This document shows, piece by piece, positions 1 to 9,966 of a DNA stretch of 64,000 nucleotides. The notes under the pieces are model-generated. The model saw only the letters and a program-made list of their open reading frames with translations. It was not told the DNA's origin and did no database searches. Where the stretch lies: the NCBI GenBank assembly GCA_016858145.1, contig JAEHOE010000027.1, positions 930,001 through 994,000 on the forward strand, read 5' to 3'. Position 1 is the stretch's first letter; the number at the start of each line of letters is the position of its first letter. The position numbers and the translations under genes were made by a program. The DNA comes from Edaphochlamys debaryana (taxonomy: Eukaryota > Chlorophyta > Chlorophyceae > Chlamydomonadales).

Positions 1-52
1 GACACGCGATCGATCCCCCTCGGCCTAGTCCCCCGCACTGGCACTGCCTCAC

Positions 53-869
53 TTGTTGCATTCGAGGTCGATGAGCTGGAGGTTGGCTTTGGTCCGCACA
101 AAGCCACCTCCGGCCGCGTTGTTGACCGGCTGTAGCGAGGCCAGGAAGGGGCCCTCCGTGGTCCCGGAGCGGTCCACCTCGGCTCGCTTCTCATCCAGAG
201 GGGCTGAGGGCGGGGAGGGCCAGCAACCGGGGCCCAGCGCGGGTTACGGTTTGAACAAAACCTCATAGTGAGAGCAGGGAGCCACCTTCAGCCGACGGGT
301 CGACTTCCATGTGGAGGGAGGTGCCGGTAGCACGGTCTGCACACAGGGGCACGCACACCTTGATACAGCAGCGCCCACACGCCCGAAAGCAGGGGGGAGT
401 TCGTGGGCTCCTTGATGGTATTGCGCGCCTCCAGCGCCTCCAGCAGCGGCAGTATGGCAGCGCGCTGCTCGGGTGTGGCGGCCTTGCCGCGCTGTGTGCC
501 GCTCACAGCGCGGACGATAGCGGTCTGGGGGAGGACGGGCCGGGTGCGGGAAGGGGTGGGTGGGTTGGGGAAGGGTGTTGCGCGGAGCAACGGCCTGGAG
601 CTCCCCTCCGCGCGATGACCCGCTTCCAAAGCGTCAGGCCAGTGTGCACATTGGCCGGTGTGCGCCGGCTAACGAGGTCCGAGATGCCCAGAGCCAACCC
701 CAGCCTACAGACGTAAGCCGGTCACCTTCAACGAGTCAGTCGAGAGACTGTTCAGCTCCGTGCTGCTGGGCGTCACCGCGCGACAGACCGAGAGCGTTCG
801 GCGAGTCGCCTTGCATGCGCGATGGGCCGGGCTAGGTCGCACTTGCCCTGCGCTAGACTGTAACAGCAT
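53..869 (-). CDS. Plastid lipid-associated protein (fibrillin/PAP), 3' end beyond window
   Basis: Fibrillins are lipid-binding plastid proteins of plastoglobules and thylakoids. Three minus-strand exons can be read: 869-726, 524-359 and 203-53. The last ends at a GTGAGG donor, so the gene continues past the left edge. The start at 869 opens a basic, Ser-rich leader of about 30 residues (MLLQSSAGQVRPS, then RRTLSVCRAV) that looks like a plastid transit peptide. Exon 2 carries the family signature: a helix ending in LLEALEAR, then PLLSGVWALLYQ, the usual 'LLxGxWxLLYT' strand. Exon 3 continues with EGPFL and ANLQLIDLE, matching the second fibrillin strand pair ('N.Q.IDL'). Phases agree across both introns. 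The family call is firm; the subfamily cannot be set without the C-terminus. Confidence 0.85.
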
Positions 870-1843
870 TGTCACTAAGTTTGCACGACGGCTGGGTAGG
901 TGGGCGTGCGACGGGTCGTGGAGGCCTGCTCTATGTGTGGTGAAGACAGCGGTGCACCGGAGCTTTAGACTGATGTGCCCTTGTGGGAAGCACGAGGCGT
1001 GTAGGGATGCAGGAGTGGTATGTTGTGTGTAGGGGGAGAGCCAGAGAACCAGAGGGGCGCGCGGGGGGGCAGAGAGAGCCAGGAAGAGAGAGATGGGAAG
1101 TTCCAGCGGACCATGCGTCCAAAACCCATCCCCCTACCCCATCGCCATTCCCCACTGCTTCTCAGCCTGCAGCTGCCAAACAACACCAGCCCTTGGGCTG
1201 TTAACGTTCGCACGAACATCAGCGGTCGGCGACCACACACAGGTCAGGTGCCACCAAAGGTCAAATGGAGGAGGACAGGCATTCGGCCCACGCAGACAAT
1301 GCCCGAGCGGTGGGCCTGGGCGACCATGCTTCACAGCGGTGCCCCTGCCGCCAACCTCTCCCTCGCGCTGCAGGCTTGGCGCCGCAGGTGTCAAGCAGGG
1401 CCACACAAGTCAGGGCCTCGCCGTCAAGCCAAGGCAGATGCATAACAGCAATACGCTAGCGAGGTGAATTATGGCGTCTCTAATCGACGTTGATTATGGG
1501 GCTGTTCCTCCCATGGCATCAACTCTACTGGGGCACCTGGGCCGCCTTTCATTTAGCCCTGCCGCCGACTCTCGTCACAGACCTATCCCATCCCACCCCT
1601 AGCTCCCTGCGCCACGCCACCGCCCGACCACATGGGTTGCAGTCACCGCAGCTCCTCAAAGCTCACCAGGCATCTGCCAGCTTGCCCATCCACCCTAACT
1701 CCCCCGCGGCTAGCTCCTCGCTCCGGCAGCCTCCGCTGCTCACAGGGCGGTGGTTCCCACGCCCTCCACTCGCAGCTGCATTCCGCGGCTCCAGGCCCGC
1801 TCCAGCATCCACAGGCTCCTGCTCCTGCGCACTCGGTGGCCGC
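870..1843. other. Intergenic: 5' side of fibrillin gene and 3' side of BFR1-like gene
   Basis: No coding region is supported. The stretch should contain the fibrillin promoter and 5'UTR and the 3'UTR of the BFR1-like gene. No TGTAA was found on the minus strand close to the BFR1-like stop. Confidence 0.5.
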
Positions 1844-4800
1844 TTATGCGGCGCGCACGGTCACGGCCACCTTGTCGCCATCCACCTTGAGCTTGAAGTC
1901 CACACCTGGGGTAACGATGGTCCGAAGAAAGAGATGAGGATCAGGAAGCCTGTCAAGAAGCCATGCTCACACCAGAATACGGGACTTCAGGCCTTGGGTG
2001 GTGGTCCTGTTTCTGCAGACCCTTTCATTGCCCCGATTGCCCTCTGCCAATTCCAACTCTCACCCGTGCCCGACGCTGCCCCGTTGGACGCCGCCGCGGG
2101 CTCCTCCTTGGCCGCCGCCGGCGCCGGCTCCTCCTCCTTCGCCGCGCCCTTGCCCTTCTTCCCCTTCTTGCCAGCCGCCGGCTTCTCCTCCGCGGGCTTC
2201 TCCTCGGCCGCCCCAGACGACGACGCAGCGGGCTCCTCGGCCGCCGGCTCGGCGGCGAGGGCCGCGGACGGGGCCTCGGCGGGCGCAGCCTCGGCAGGCG
2301 CCTCGGCCTCCGCCTCTGGCTCCGCTGGCGCCTCCGGCTCCGCCTCCGCGGCGGCCTCTGGCTCGTGCGACCCGTTGGCAGCGGGCTCGGGCGCCGCGGG
2401 CTTCGGCGGCGGGGCCCGCTTGGCCACCTCCTGCTTCTCCTTGAACTCCTTGAGCCGCGTCTCCACCTTCTCGATGGTCGCGGGCACGCCGGCCGTGGTC
2501 GTCGGGGGCTCCACCTTCGGGGCAGGTGAGGGGGGTTGGGGGTAGGTGAGCGCCGGCGGCCGGGCAGCATGCTCGCTTACGGCTGAGCAACCACTTTGCC
2601 CCGCGCCGTCAGCCAAACTGCAACCAACATCCAGGCCAACAGCTGGCAAGCCCGGCACCAGGCATCGCTCGGCTGACACAACCCTGACAGCCCATCTTCA
2701 CGTCCCTCCCAATCGTGCCCACCTGCAGCTGCAGGAAGACCTTGAGCATGTCCAGCATGTGGTTCAGCTTCGTCACCTTGGGCTTGGCCGGCTCGGCCGC
2801 CTTGACGGGAGCGGGGGCGGCGGCGGCCGCCTGCGCAGCAACAGGCATCCGAGTTAGCCGATAGCACTGCCTGCAGCCCCCGAACCGCCGTGGGTCTTAT
2901 CCCCGGGATCCCGTCTCCGCACGCAAGCTGGCGGCAAACCGTCCACAAAGGACAGCCTCGAGCAGCGCACCTACGGCTCAAGGAGCCCCTCAAACCACCC
3001 ACTCTGCCCTGCCTCGCGCGCTGCAGCCCTGTCGTGTATCCACCCCATACAACACCGCCCTTAGCGCACCTTGCCCTTGGGCTGCTGCGCCTTCTTAGGC
3101 ACGCCCGAGAACATCTCGTCCTCCACCACCACGCGCTTGAAGGGCTTCAGCCCCGCCGGCACCTCCACCGGCTTGGCCTCCTCCTTGACCTCCTCCTTGG
3201 CACCCCCGACCAGGCTGCGCAGGTAGCCCAGCAGCTGCTCGCACGTGAAGATCTGGTGAAGTGCAGGGGTTGGGGTGCAGGGGTTCAGAGGAGGGTGGTC
3301 AGGACGAGATGCCGAGACGGGCGGAGCGCCTGGTTGCCCACTGCTTGGCCTGGCTGAGTACACACCGAGGGTCAGCCCTCGAGACACGCCTGGGTGCCTG
3401 CCGAGACTGAGTCTGGCTTGCTACGAAACGCAGAAACTGGCTCACTCTGCAGGAGTTGGCCCTATGGCGGCTGCCTCTCGTCCCAGTCACAACGCTCTGC
3501 TACCACGATCTTCTCATTTGAGCTGAACTAGCGGCAACTGCTGACAGACCAGCGCTGGGAGCAGAGGCGCTCCGACCAGGCTTGGAGCCGGTAGGTATGC
3601 TGCTGCCCTGTAACGGCTTGCTTCTCGCTTCTCAACCCAATCTAACCGTGCTGAGGGGCTGCTACCTTATCCGTGCTTGCATCCCCAGTCTGGCAAGCTA
3701 AACCTAAGCCTCTTGCGACATCTCCTGCAACGCAAAGCTGACAACATCTGGCACGGCCGCCCAACTCCTCGGCTGAGCCCCATGGTCGTTGCTGCTGCAG
3801 TTCTTTCTGGACCTCCGGGCTTTTGTATGCCCTAGTCCCGTGCCCTTGCAACCCGACTACGAATCAGTCGCCCCTTTTCCCTGCCCAGCCCCAGGACCCA
3901 TCGCACCGGGCCCGTGCTTGCCTTCCCGGCCTCTCCTTCCCACCAAGCCCTTTCCGTGCTGCTGCGCCACTGGCTCACCTCGTTGCTGAAGGGCTCCACC
4001 ACGATGTCGCCCATCGCCACCTTGTCCTCGTCGGTCCGCTGGCGGTCCCGCTCCTCGCGGTCCTTCTGGCGCTCCTCGTACCTGTCGCGGGCGGGCGGTG
4101 TCAGAGAAGGGCATCAGCTCAGTCAGACAGCCCTAACATAACCCTCAGCAGTTGACCGTGAGTGCCATGCGGCGGCCCCCATACCTCAACCACATGCCCG
4201 CAATCCATGCCAGCTTTGCTCCCCCCATCCCTTCTCCCGCAAGTGCTCACTTGCGGCGGCCCTCCGCGCGCTTCCAGCCTCGGAAGGCGCGGTCGCGCTT
4301 GATGTACTCCTGGTACTCAGCGTCGTTGGCCTTGCGGAGCTCGTCAATCTTGGCGCGCAGGGTCACCATGATCTCGTAGTTCTCCTTCTTCTCAACCTGT
4401 GGTGTTCAGATAGGGAGAGGGTGTGTCGAGAGGTCAGGCTTCTAGGGTTGAGCGATGCGTTGTGTGCACGTGCTGTGCAACCCAACGGCGTGGAGAGCTG
4501 AGATCCCGAAGCAGGGGCATACGGGCAAGCTAGCGCATGACGCTGGCCGGACGAGGACATGCACCGGACGAGGACATGCAGGGCCAGGCGAGGTGGTGGG
4601 CTGCGTGACAGGCCAGGCCGGGCCAGGCCAACGGCGTCTGCCAGTGGATCCCCAGGGTGATGAAGAGCGCGCAGGTCGGAGCTAATGCATCGCGCCTTGC
4701 GTCGGTGAGCGAGCCCTCCAACCCCGTGTAGACACAACTGAAGGTCGAAGGACTCTCGAGGATGTCTCCCCCTATGCCTGGCAACGTGTGCAAGTTGCAC

Positions 4801-5971
4801 GGACGCTCAGGCCGCTTCCGGCTCCCGCTCCGAGCCCATCGGCCCACGTGCCTGGAGGGTGGGGAGGTCCGCCGTGTGGGCGTCCGCCTTGCTCTTGGCC
4901 TCGTCCAGCACCGCGCTCTGCGCAGCGATCTGCTGGTCCAGCCCGGCGATGACACCGTCCGCCTCCTTGAGGCGGGCGATGATGCTGGCGCGGGTAGCGT
5001 CGCCCTCCTTCAGGCGCGCGTCGTACTCCGCGTACTTCTTGGCCAGGGGGCGGGCGGCCGTGAGCGCCTGCACCTGCGTCTGGGCGCGCTTCTCCTCTTG
5101 CTCCTACAGCACACAAGGCAGGGGGGACAGACGATGGGAGGAGGGTGATTGGCGGGACTGGTAGCGGCAAAGGGGGTTCGTGCCTGGGCTTGCCCCTGGA
5201 CTTGCCCCCACGCCAGACGCCACCCACAGCAGCCTAGCCAAATCCGTCAGGTACAGGCCTCGCGAGCGGGGTGGCCCAACAAGAACGGCCCAGGCAAGAG
5301 AGGCCTCCCGGGTGTTCTCGGCAGGCCCGCCGTCCGGGATGCCTACCGGCAGGGTCTCGTGCTGCAGCTTAAACTCCAGCTGCCGCAGCTCCTCCTCAAT
5401 CTTCTCAATGTTGACGTTGCGGTTCTTGTCGCGAATCGAGCGCATCTCGGCGCGGATGGCCTCGCGAGCCCCGTCGCTGTTGTGGAGCTCATCGCGGATG
5501 GCAGCCTTTTGCCTCTGCAGGTGGTCACGTCGACACCCAGGGGCAACCCATCTCAGGTAACGATGCTCCAAGAAACGTAATTCAAGCGCTCGCAGTGCTT
5601 GGACGGGTCCCGGCCGTTGCAATGGGCGTGCTGCTGCCCACCCCAACCCAGCTCACGATGACGGTCGCACGCTGGTCGCGCAGCGCCTTCAGAGCGGTGA
5701 TAACGTCCTTGTTGCCCGAGTAAGCACCCTTCTGCTGCCCGCGGAGCTGCTCCTCAATGGACTTGATCTCCTTGATACGATCTCCCCGCTTGGTGATTTC
5801 CGCCTGCAGCTTCTGGATGAGGAGCCGGCTCTCCGTGTGGTCGGGCTGCTTGGGCTGGACCACCTTGCCCTTAACCATAATAAGGAGCGACTCGTCATAG
5901 ACAATGGGGCCGTCATCCCTGCGCTCCCCGCGCTCAGCCTGCGGCTCGACGGCAACCTCGGTATCGGCCAT
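1844..5971 (-). CDS. BFR1 / proton-pump-interactor-like coiled-coil protein
   Basis: The reconstructed protein has 595 residues from nine exons: 5971-5657, 5514-5347, 5103-4852, 4396-4251, 4081-3979, 3252-3070, 2830-2723, 2514-2064 and 1905-1844. The start MADTEVAVEPQ is followed by long charged helices (about residues 60-290). They contain the BFR1/PPI-type segment QLEFKLQHETLP, then EEKRAQTQ, which resembles the 'HETLPLKEEK' of plant proton pump interactors and the matching part of yeast Bfr1. The middle is Lys/Glu-rich. The C-terminal third is an Ala/Glu/Pro low-complexity acidic tail with one GKKGKKGKG basic patch, closing with VDFKLKVDGDKVAVTV. Bfr1 proteins associate with polysomes and mRNPs; that role here is inference from the family. 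The intron after exon 3 seems to use a GC donor (CAG|GCACGT). The promoter and first 49 codons are duplicated near 8 kb. Confidence 0.8.
4547..4580 (+). repeat. Tandem duplication of a 17-bp unit in an intron
   Basis: CCGGACGAGGACATGCA occurs twice head to tail inside the third intron of the BFR1-like gene. Confidence 0.8.
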
Positions 5972-6350
5972 TGTTGCTGTGGGTGAGGGTGCGGGTTTGG
6001 GGGTGGCGGAGCAAAGTGCGGGCAACACAAAGTCCCCAAGCTGGGACAGCAGGTCCCCATTGCTCGTCCAGTTTGCACGACAGCTTCATTCGCTACTGGC
6101 AGCGGGCAGTGTGATGGGGCGCGCCGCTTCCATCCCTTGCAGCAGAGCACGTCGACCTGTATCGAACCCGTATCCGGCCAGGGTGAGGACGCCGAGGCCG
6201 GTCGGCACGCGGCCCCAGGCATGAAGCCCGCGGACATGCGCCCCGCGCGTGTCCCCTGGCCCCGAGCGCGGCCCCATCTACTGGGATGCAGCTTGTGACG
6301 GGAGTAATGGTGCAGGGGTGGTGTGGGCAGTCGGGTGACCACCCCACCGA
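5827..6350 (+). repeat. Direct repeat copy 1: BFR1-like promoter and exon 1 start
   Basis: This stretch recurs at 7999-8522 with an offset of 2172 bp. From 5827 to 6286 the copies look identical except for C6179/T8351. From 6287 to about 6350 they are clearly related but diverged. It covers the first 49 codons of the BFR1-like gene and about 380 bp upstream. Confidence 0.92.
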
Positions 6351-7998
6351 CCCCGTGCCCATGTCGCGCTTTCGGGCACGTGTGGGCGGGCCGTGGGTGG
6401 GCCAGCCAGCAAGGACAGAATCCTCGCAACCGCGGGGTCGAGGTTGGCGCTGCAATGTGTTGGGGGAAGCGTAACTGCACGCGGGACTTCTCTTGCCGCG
6501 CACGTGGGGTATGCTCCTCCAAAGCAGGCGTCGGGATGGCGTTGGTGGATGGTAGTGACCAGGAAGGGATGACACTGGACCACTTCCCACCGCAACGGGC
6601 TTCCTAACCCTGCCATCGCACAGTCCAGCCCATGCTAGCACAGGAAGTCAGGAGAGACGTCAGGGCTGCTTGCGGAGAGGGAAGGGCATGCGTGTGAACT
6701 GTGAAGACAGCCAGCGCCGTGTCAGTGGGGCGGCAGCGCCGCACTCGGGCGGCTCTCTGAAGCTGAACTCACTTTAGGGGGATGCAGCGTCCCATCATCA
6801 TCCCGGGCACGGTTACCAAATCAGGTCATGGGGAGAGTCGTGAGCCAAGCCAGGCGCTGTGCCGCTTCGCCTTACAGCCAGAGAGCCAGTGGGCCGGAAG
6901 AGGCCTGCTGCGCCGACTTGCCAGTCCAGCTGCTCATGTGGTCAACCATTCAGGCTCCTTGTGCTCCCCAGTGGAGGCTGGAGGAAGAGCACGCTGATTG
7001 CGGCGGGACGTGGTGTGGGGCACGCAGCCCCACTTGAAGTGATGTGGCCGGGGTGGAGCGCTGTGAGACGTCAGGCCAAGCCAGCAGGAGCAGCCCACCC
7101 GTCCCCTTCCCATGTGCATGGGATTGCGCACACACAGCACAGCCGTCAGAAGAGAGCAGCCCACCGCGGGGCGCATGATCCTCGCACGTGGATGGGAAGG
7201 GCTTGCACGGGGTACGGAAAGCTTACTCTAAGGCGGCACACCAGCACACGAGAGGGGCCACGTATCGTGGCCGTGGGACCACTCCCATCGCAGCATGCGC
7301 GGGATGCCCTGCACGCTGCACCCCTACCTACTCCCCTCGGATCCTTCTGGGTCAGCAGACTTCTGGGCTCCGTCCGCCACGCACCACCCCTCGGCCCCTG
7401 CCGCCGCCCTACCTTAGTAGTCCCTTCGCACCTGTCGGATTAGCACGCTGGATTAGCCCTGTTACGGCCATCGCCGGCAGCCTCCGCCATCCCCGAGCGC
7501 GACACGAGGACTGCCCCTCCAGCGGCACTGAGGTGCAACTGAGTGGAAACCATGCCGCACCCCCACCCCAAGGCGACAAGGCCCTGCACGTCAGGCCCCT
7601 GGATTGCCTGCAGAGCTCGCTTTCCTAAGCAGCGCACAAACCCGCGGCAGCGCCAGCTCCCGCCGCTGCGCCGCATGTCGTGACGCCACGGACAACGGAG
7701 GCCGTAAACGACGGCCTTCAGGGGCAACTGGCTGAGGGGTAGATTTGGCAAGTCTGGAGGGCTGATGCACTGTGCAGCTACCCGGGTCTAAGCCCCCAGC
7801 CGGTAATGTGACAGGTCGAGCAACTAGCTAAGCAACATCCAAGGTACCAGCAGAGCTGTTACCGTCGGCGTCTTGGATGGGTGGCTAACGGAGGGGTCGA
7901 CGGAAGTCCCAAACCACAGCATGGGTGCGGCCCTCGGGAGCGCTGTTTTGGGGGAATGCCAGGGGGCCGGGGCGAACCAGCCCAGCAGCAAGCCGAAC
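6351..7998. other. Intergenic stretch inside an old tandem duplication
   Basis: No intact gene is seen. Scattered matches to 8540-9200 persist: the stretch near 6645-6715 resembles that near 8578-8620, and 6984-7075 resembles 9024-9115. This suggests the near-identical repeat is part of a longer, older duplication of about 2.1 kb. Confidence 0.5.
6960..7090 (-). pseudogene. Degraded copy of exon 2 of the small gene at 8994-9599
   Basis: On the minus strand this stretch aligns by eye with 8994-9187 (shared blocks GAAGAGCACGC and CGGCGGGAC on the plus strand), but with many mismatches and gaps that break the frame. The intact exon reads PDHLRLRATRLVPPAGNPH; here only fragments survive. It is probably the relic partner in the tandem duplication. 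Confidence 0.4.
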
Positions 7999-8143
7999 GG
8001 CTCTCCGTGTGGTCGGGCTGCTTGGGCTGGACCACCTTGCCCTTAACCATAATAAGGAGCGACTCGTCATAGACAATGGGGCCGTCATCCCTGCGCTCCC
8101 CGCGCTCAGCCTGCGGCTCGACGGCAACCTCGGTATCGGCCAT
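7999..8143 (-). pseudogene. Truncated copy of BFR1-like exon 1
   Basis: The start codon at 8143 and the next 48 codons (MADTEVAVEPQ through PDHTESR) are intact and identical to the parent. The frame then runs into unrelated sequence and stops at 7859, so a 94-residue chimeric ORF is possible. No further BFR1-like exons follow. With its upstream region copied as well, this may be a transcribed 5' fragment, but a functional product is unlikely. Confidence 0.8.
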
Positions 8144-8522
8144 TGTTGCTGTGGGTGAGGGTGCGGGTTTGGGGGTGGCGGAGCAAAGTGCGGGCAACAC
8201 AAAGTCCCCAAGCTGGGACAGCAGGTCCCCATTGCTCGTCCAGTTTGCACGACAGCTTCATTCGCTACTGGCAGCGGGCAGTGTGATGGGGCGCGCCGCT
8301 TCCATCCCTTGCAGCAGAGCACGTCGACCTGTATCGAACCCGTATCCGGCTAGGGTGAGGACGCCGAGGCCGGTCGGCACGCGGCCCCAGGCATGAAGCC
8401 CGCGGACATGCGCCCCGCGCGTGTCCCCTGGCCCCGAGCGCGGCCCCATCTACTGGGAGGCAGCTTGTGCTGGAAGGAACGGTGCAGGGGTGGTGTGGGC
8501 AGTCGGGTGACCACCCCACCTA
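7999..8522 (+). repeat. Direct repeat copy 2: orphan BFR1-like promoter and exon 1 fragment
   Basis: This is the second copy of 5827-6350. The left boundary is sharp and lies within exon 1 of the BFR1-like gene. To the right, identity is near perfect to 8458 and then fades. Confidence 0.92.
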
Positions 8523-8993
8523 CCTTGTATCTTGGCCTCCCATGTTCCGCACGTAAGGGCAATTGTGAGCCGACTCACGAGGGCTGATTGTGGAGAGGGA
8601 AGGGGATGATTGTGAAGATAGGGCGGCGGCACGAAGGTTGGTGCTGGGGACCAAGGGAATGGGGGTCTTCCAGTGTATTCTCGGCCTTTGTTGGGTCCTC
8701 CAACCAGCCCCAACACCCTTCAATTTCTGCCGAGCCTCCCCATTGCCCTTGCTGCTAATGGCCTAAGCCGTTACGGCCAGGTCCCTGTGACAGGAACATT
8801 GGCGCATTGCTCTACCCAGCATCTCCACAGCCTGCTCCGGGGACCCGTGCACCAGGCCATCACGGCCAGGGAAGGCACGCATGGTTCCATGCGCCCGGTC
8901 GCTTGTGGGGCGCGGCGGCCAAGCCACGCCAGACCGTGTTGCTGACCAGCTGAAGCGCACGCGATAGGGGCTCACCCCTGTCAGACAGCCAGG

Positions 8994-9599
8994 CTAGTCA
9001 TGCACTAGAAGGTAGGAGCTCTTGAAGAGCACGCCGATGTGGGGATTGCCCGCCGGCGGGACAAGGCGCGTGGCCCGCAGCCTCAAGTGGTCGGGGCGGG
9101 AGATGTGACACCATGTCAGGTGCCTCCAAGTGCCGGTGTAGCTATCCTTGACAGAGTGGAAGTCATCACGAATGGCGGTAGAACGTCCTGGGAGGCCACC
9201 GGCTCAGGGGCAGCGAAGTGGGGCAGACGGGGCAGAGGGGATAGCGCATAGCGGGGACAGAGGGGGTAGAAGAACATCAACGAAGCGAAGCGCTTAATTG
9301 TGGTGTGGCGTAGGGCGTTTTCCGCAGACTACGCAGGCGAGGAGACGACCTGTGGGAAGGGCTCGTTGTCGCCTGGAACTGGGAGGCCCGCGAGGGCAAG
9401 GGGACACAAGGGCACATGGCACATCTCGCGGGAGAAACGCACACGAGTGTTACGGAAAGGGAGGGGACGGTAGTTCCTCGTGTTAGTGCGGCCAAAGGAA
9501 CTGCTCTCGCTCTCGCCTGACGCAAAAGTACCCAGCGTACTTACCGTGAGCTTACCTGCGCTTACCTGGGGCGGAGCGCCGGAAGTAGGGGTCCGCCAT
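8994..9599 (-). CDS. Small two-exon gene, 75 residues, unknown function
   Basis: I do not recognise the family. Exon 1 (9599-9566) reads MADPYFRRSAP and ends at CAG|GTAAGC. Exon 2 (9187-8994) starts after CTCCCAG, joins in phase (CCA G|GA CGT) and ends in TAG. The product is basic and hydrophilic, with segments SVKDSYTGTWRHLTWCH and RLRATRLVPPAGNPHIG; no signal peptide or membrane segment is seen. Support comes from phase-compatible splice sites and from a related degraded stretch near 7.0 kb. Three donor-like GTAAG sites lie in tandem after exon 1 (9545-9565). It could also be the remnant of a longer gene. Confidence 0.42.
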
Positions 9600-9966
9600 C
9601 GCCCGAGTTGGCGCAGCTAGTGCCCGCGGCGTCCTATGGTCCCCCACGCCCCATGGAACCGAACCTGGGGGTGTAGAAGACGTCGTCCGAGAAGAGGAAG
9701 AGAAGAGCGTCAGTACGGACAGAGGGAGACCAGCGGGTTGCCGACGTCTGTGGCGAAGGGTTGCTGGAAGGCGTGACAGGTCGCGGGGCGGGGGCGCATG
9801 GGGTCGACGGACACTGGCACTCGTCGCGGAGCTGCTCCTGGGGGGGAGTTGCTCCTGCGGGGGACCGGGGGGTGAGCAGGGGGCCAAACCGGCACGCCCG
9901 GGGATCGGTTGCTGCCCCGAAACTATCTAACTGCGGGCCCACTGCACACAAGCAGGTATACTAGGT
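9600..9966. other. Divergent intergenic region between small gene and FKBP gene
   Basis: About 370 bp separate two start codons facing away from each other, so a shared bidirectional promoter is likely. No clear TATA box was identified. Confidence 0.45.
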
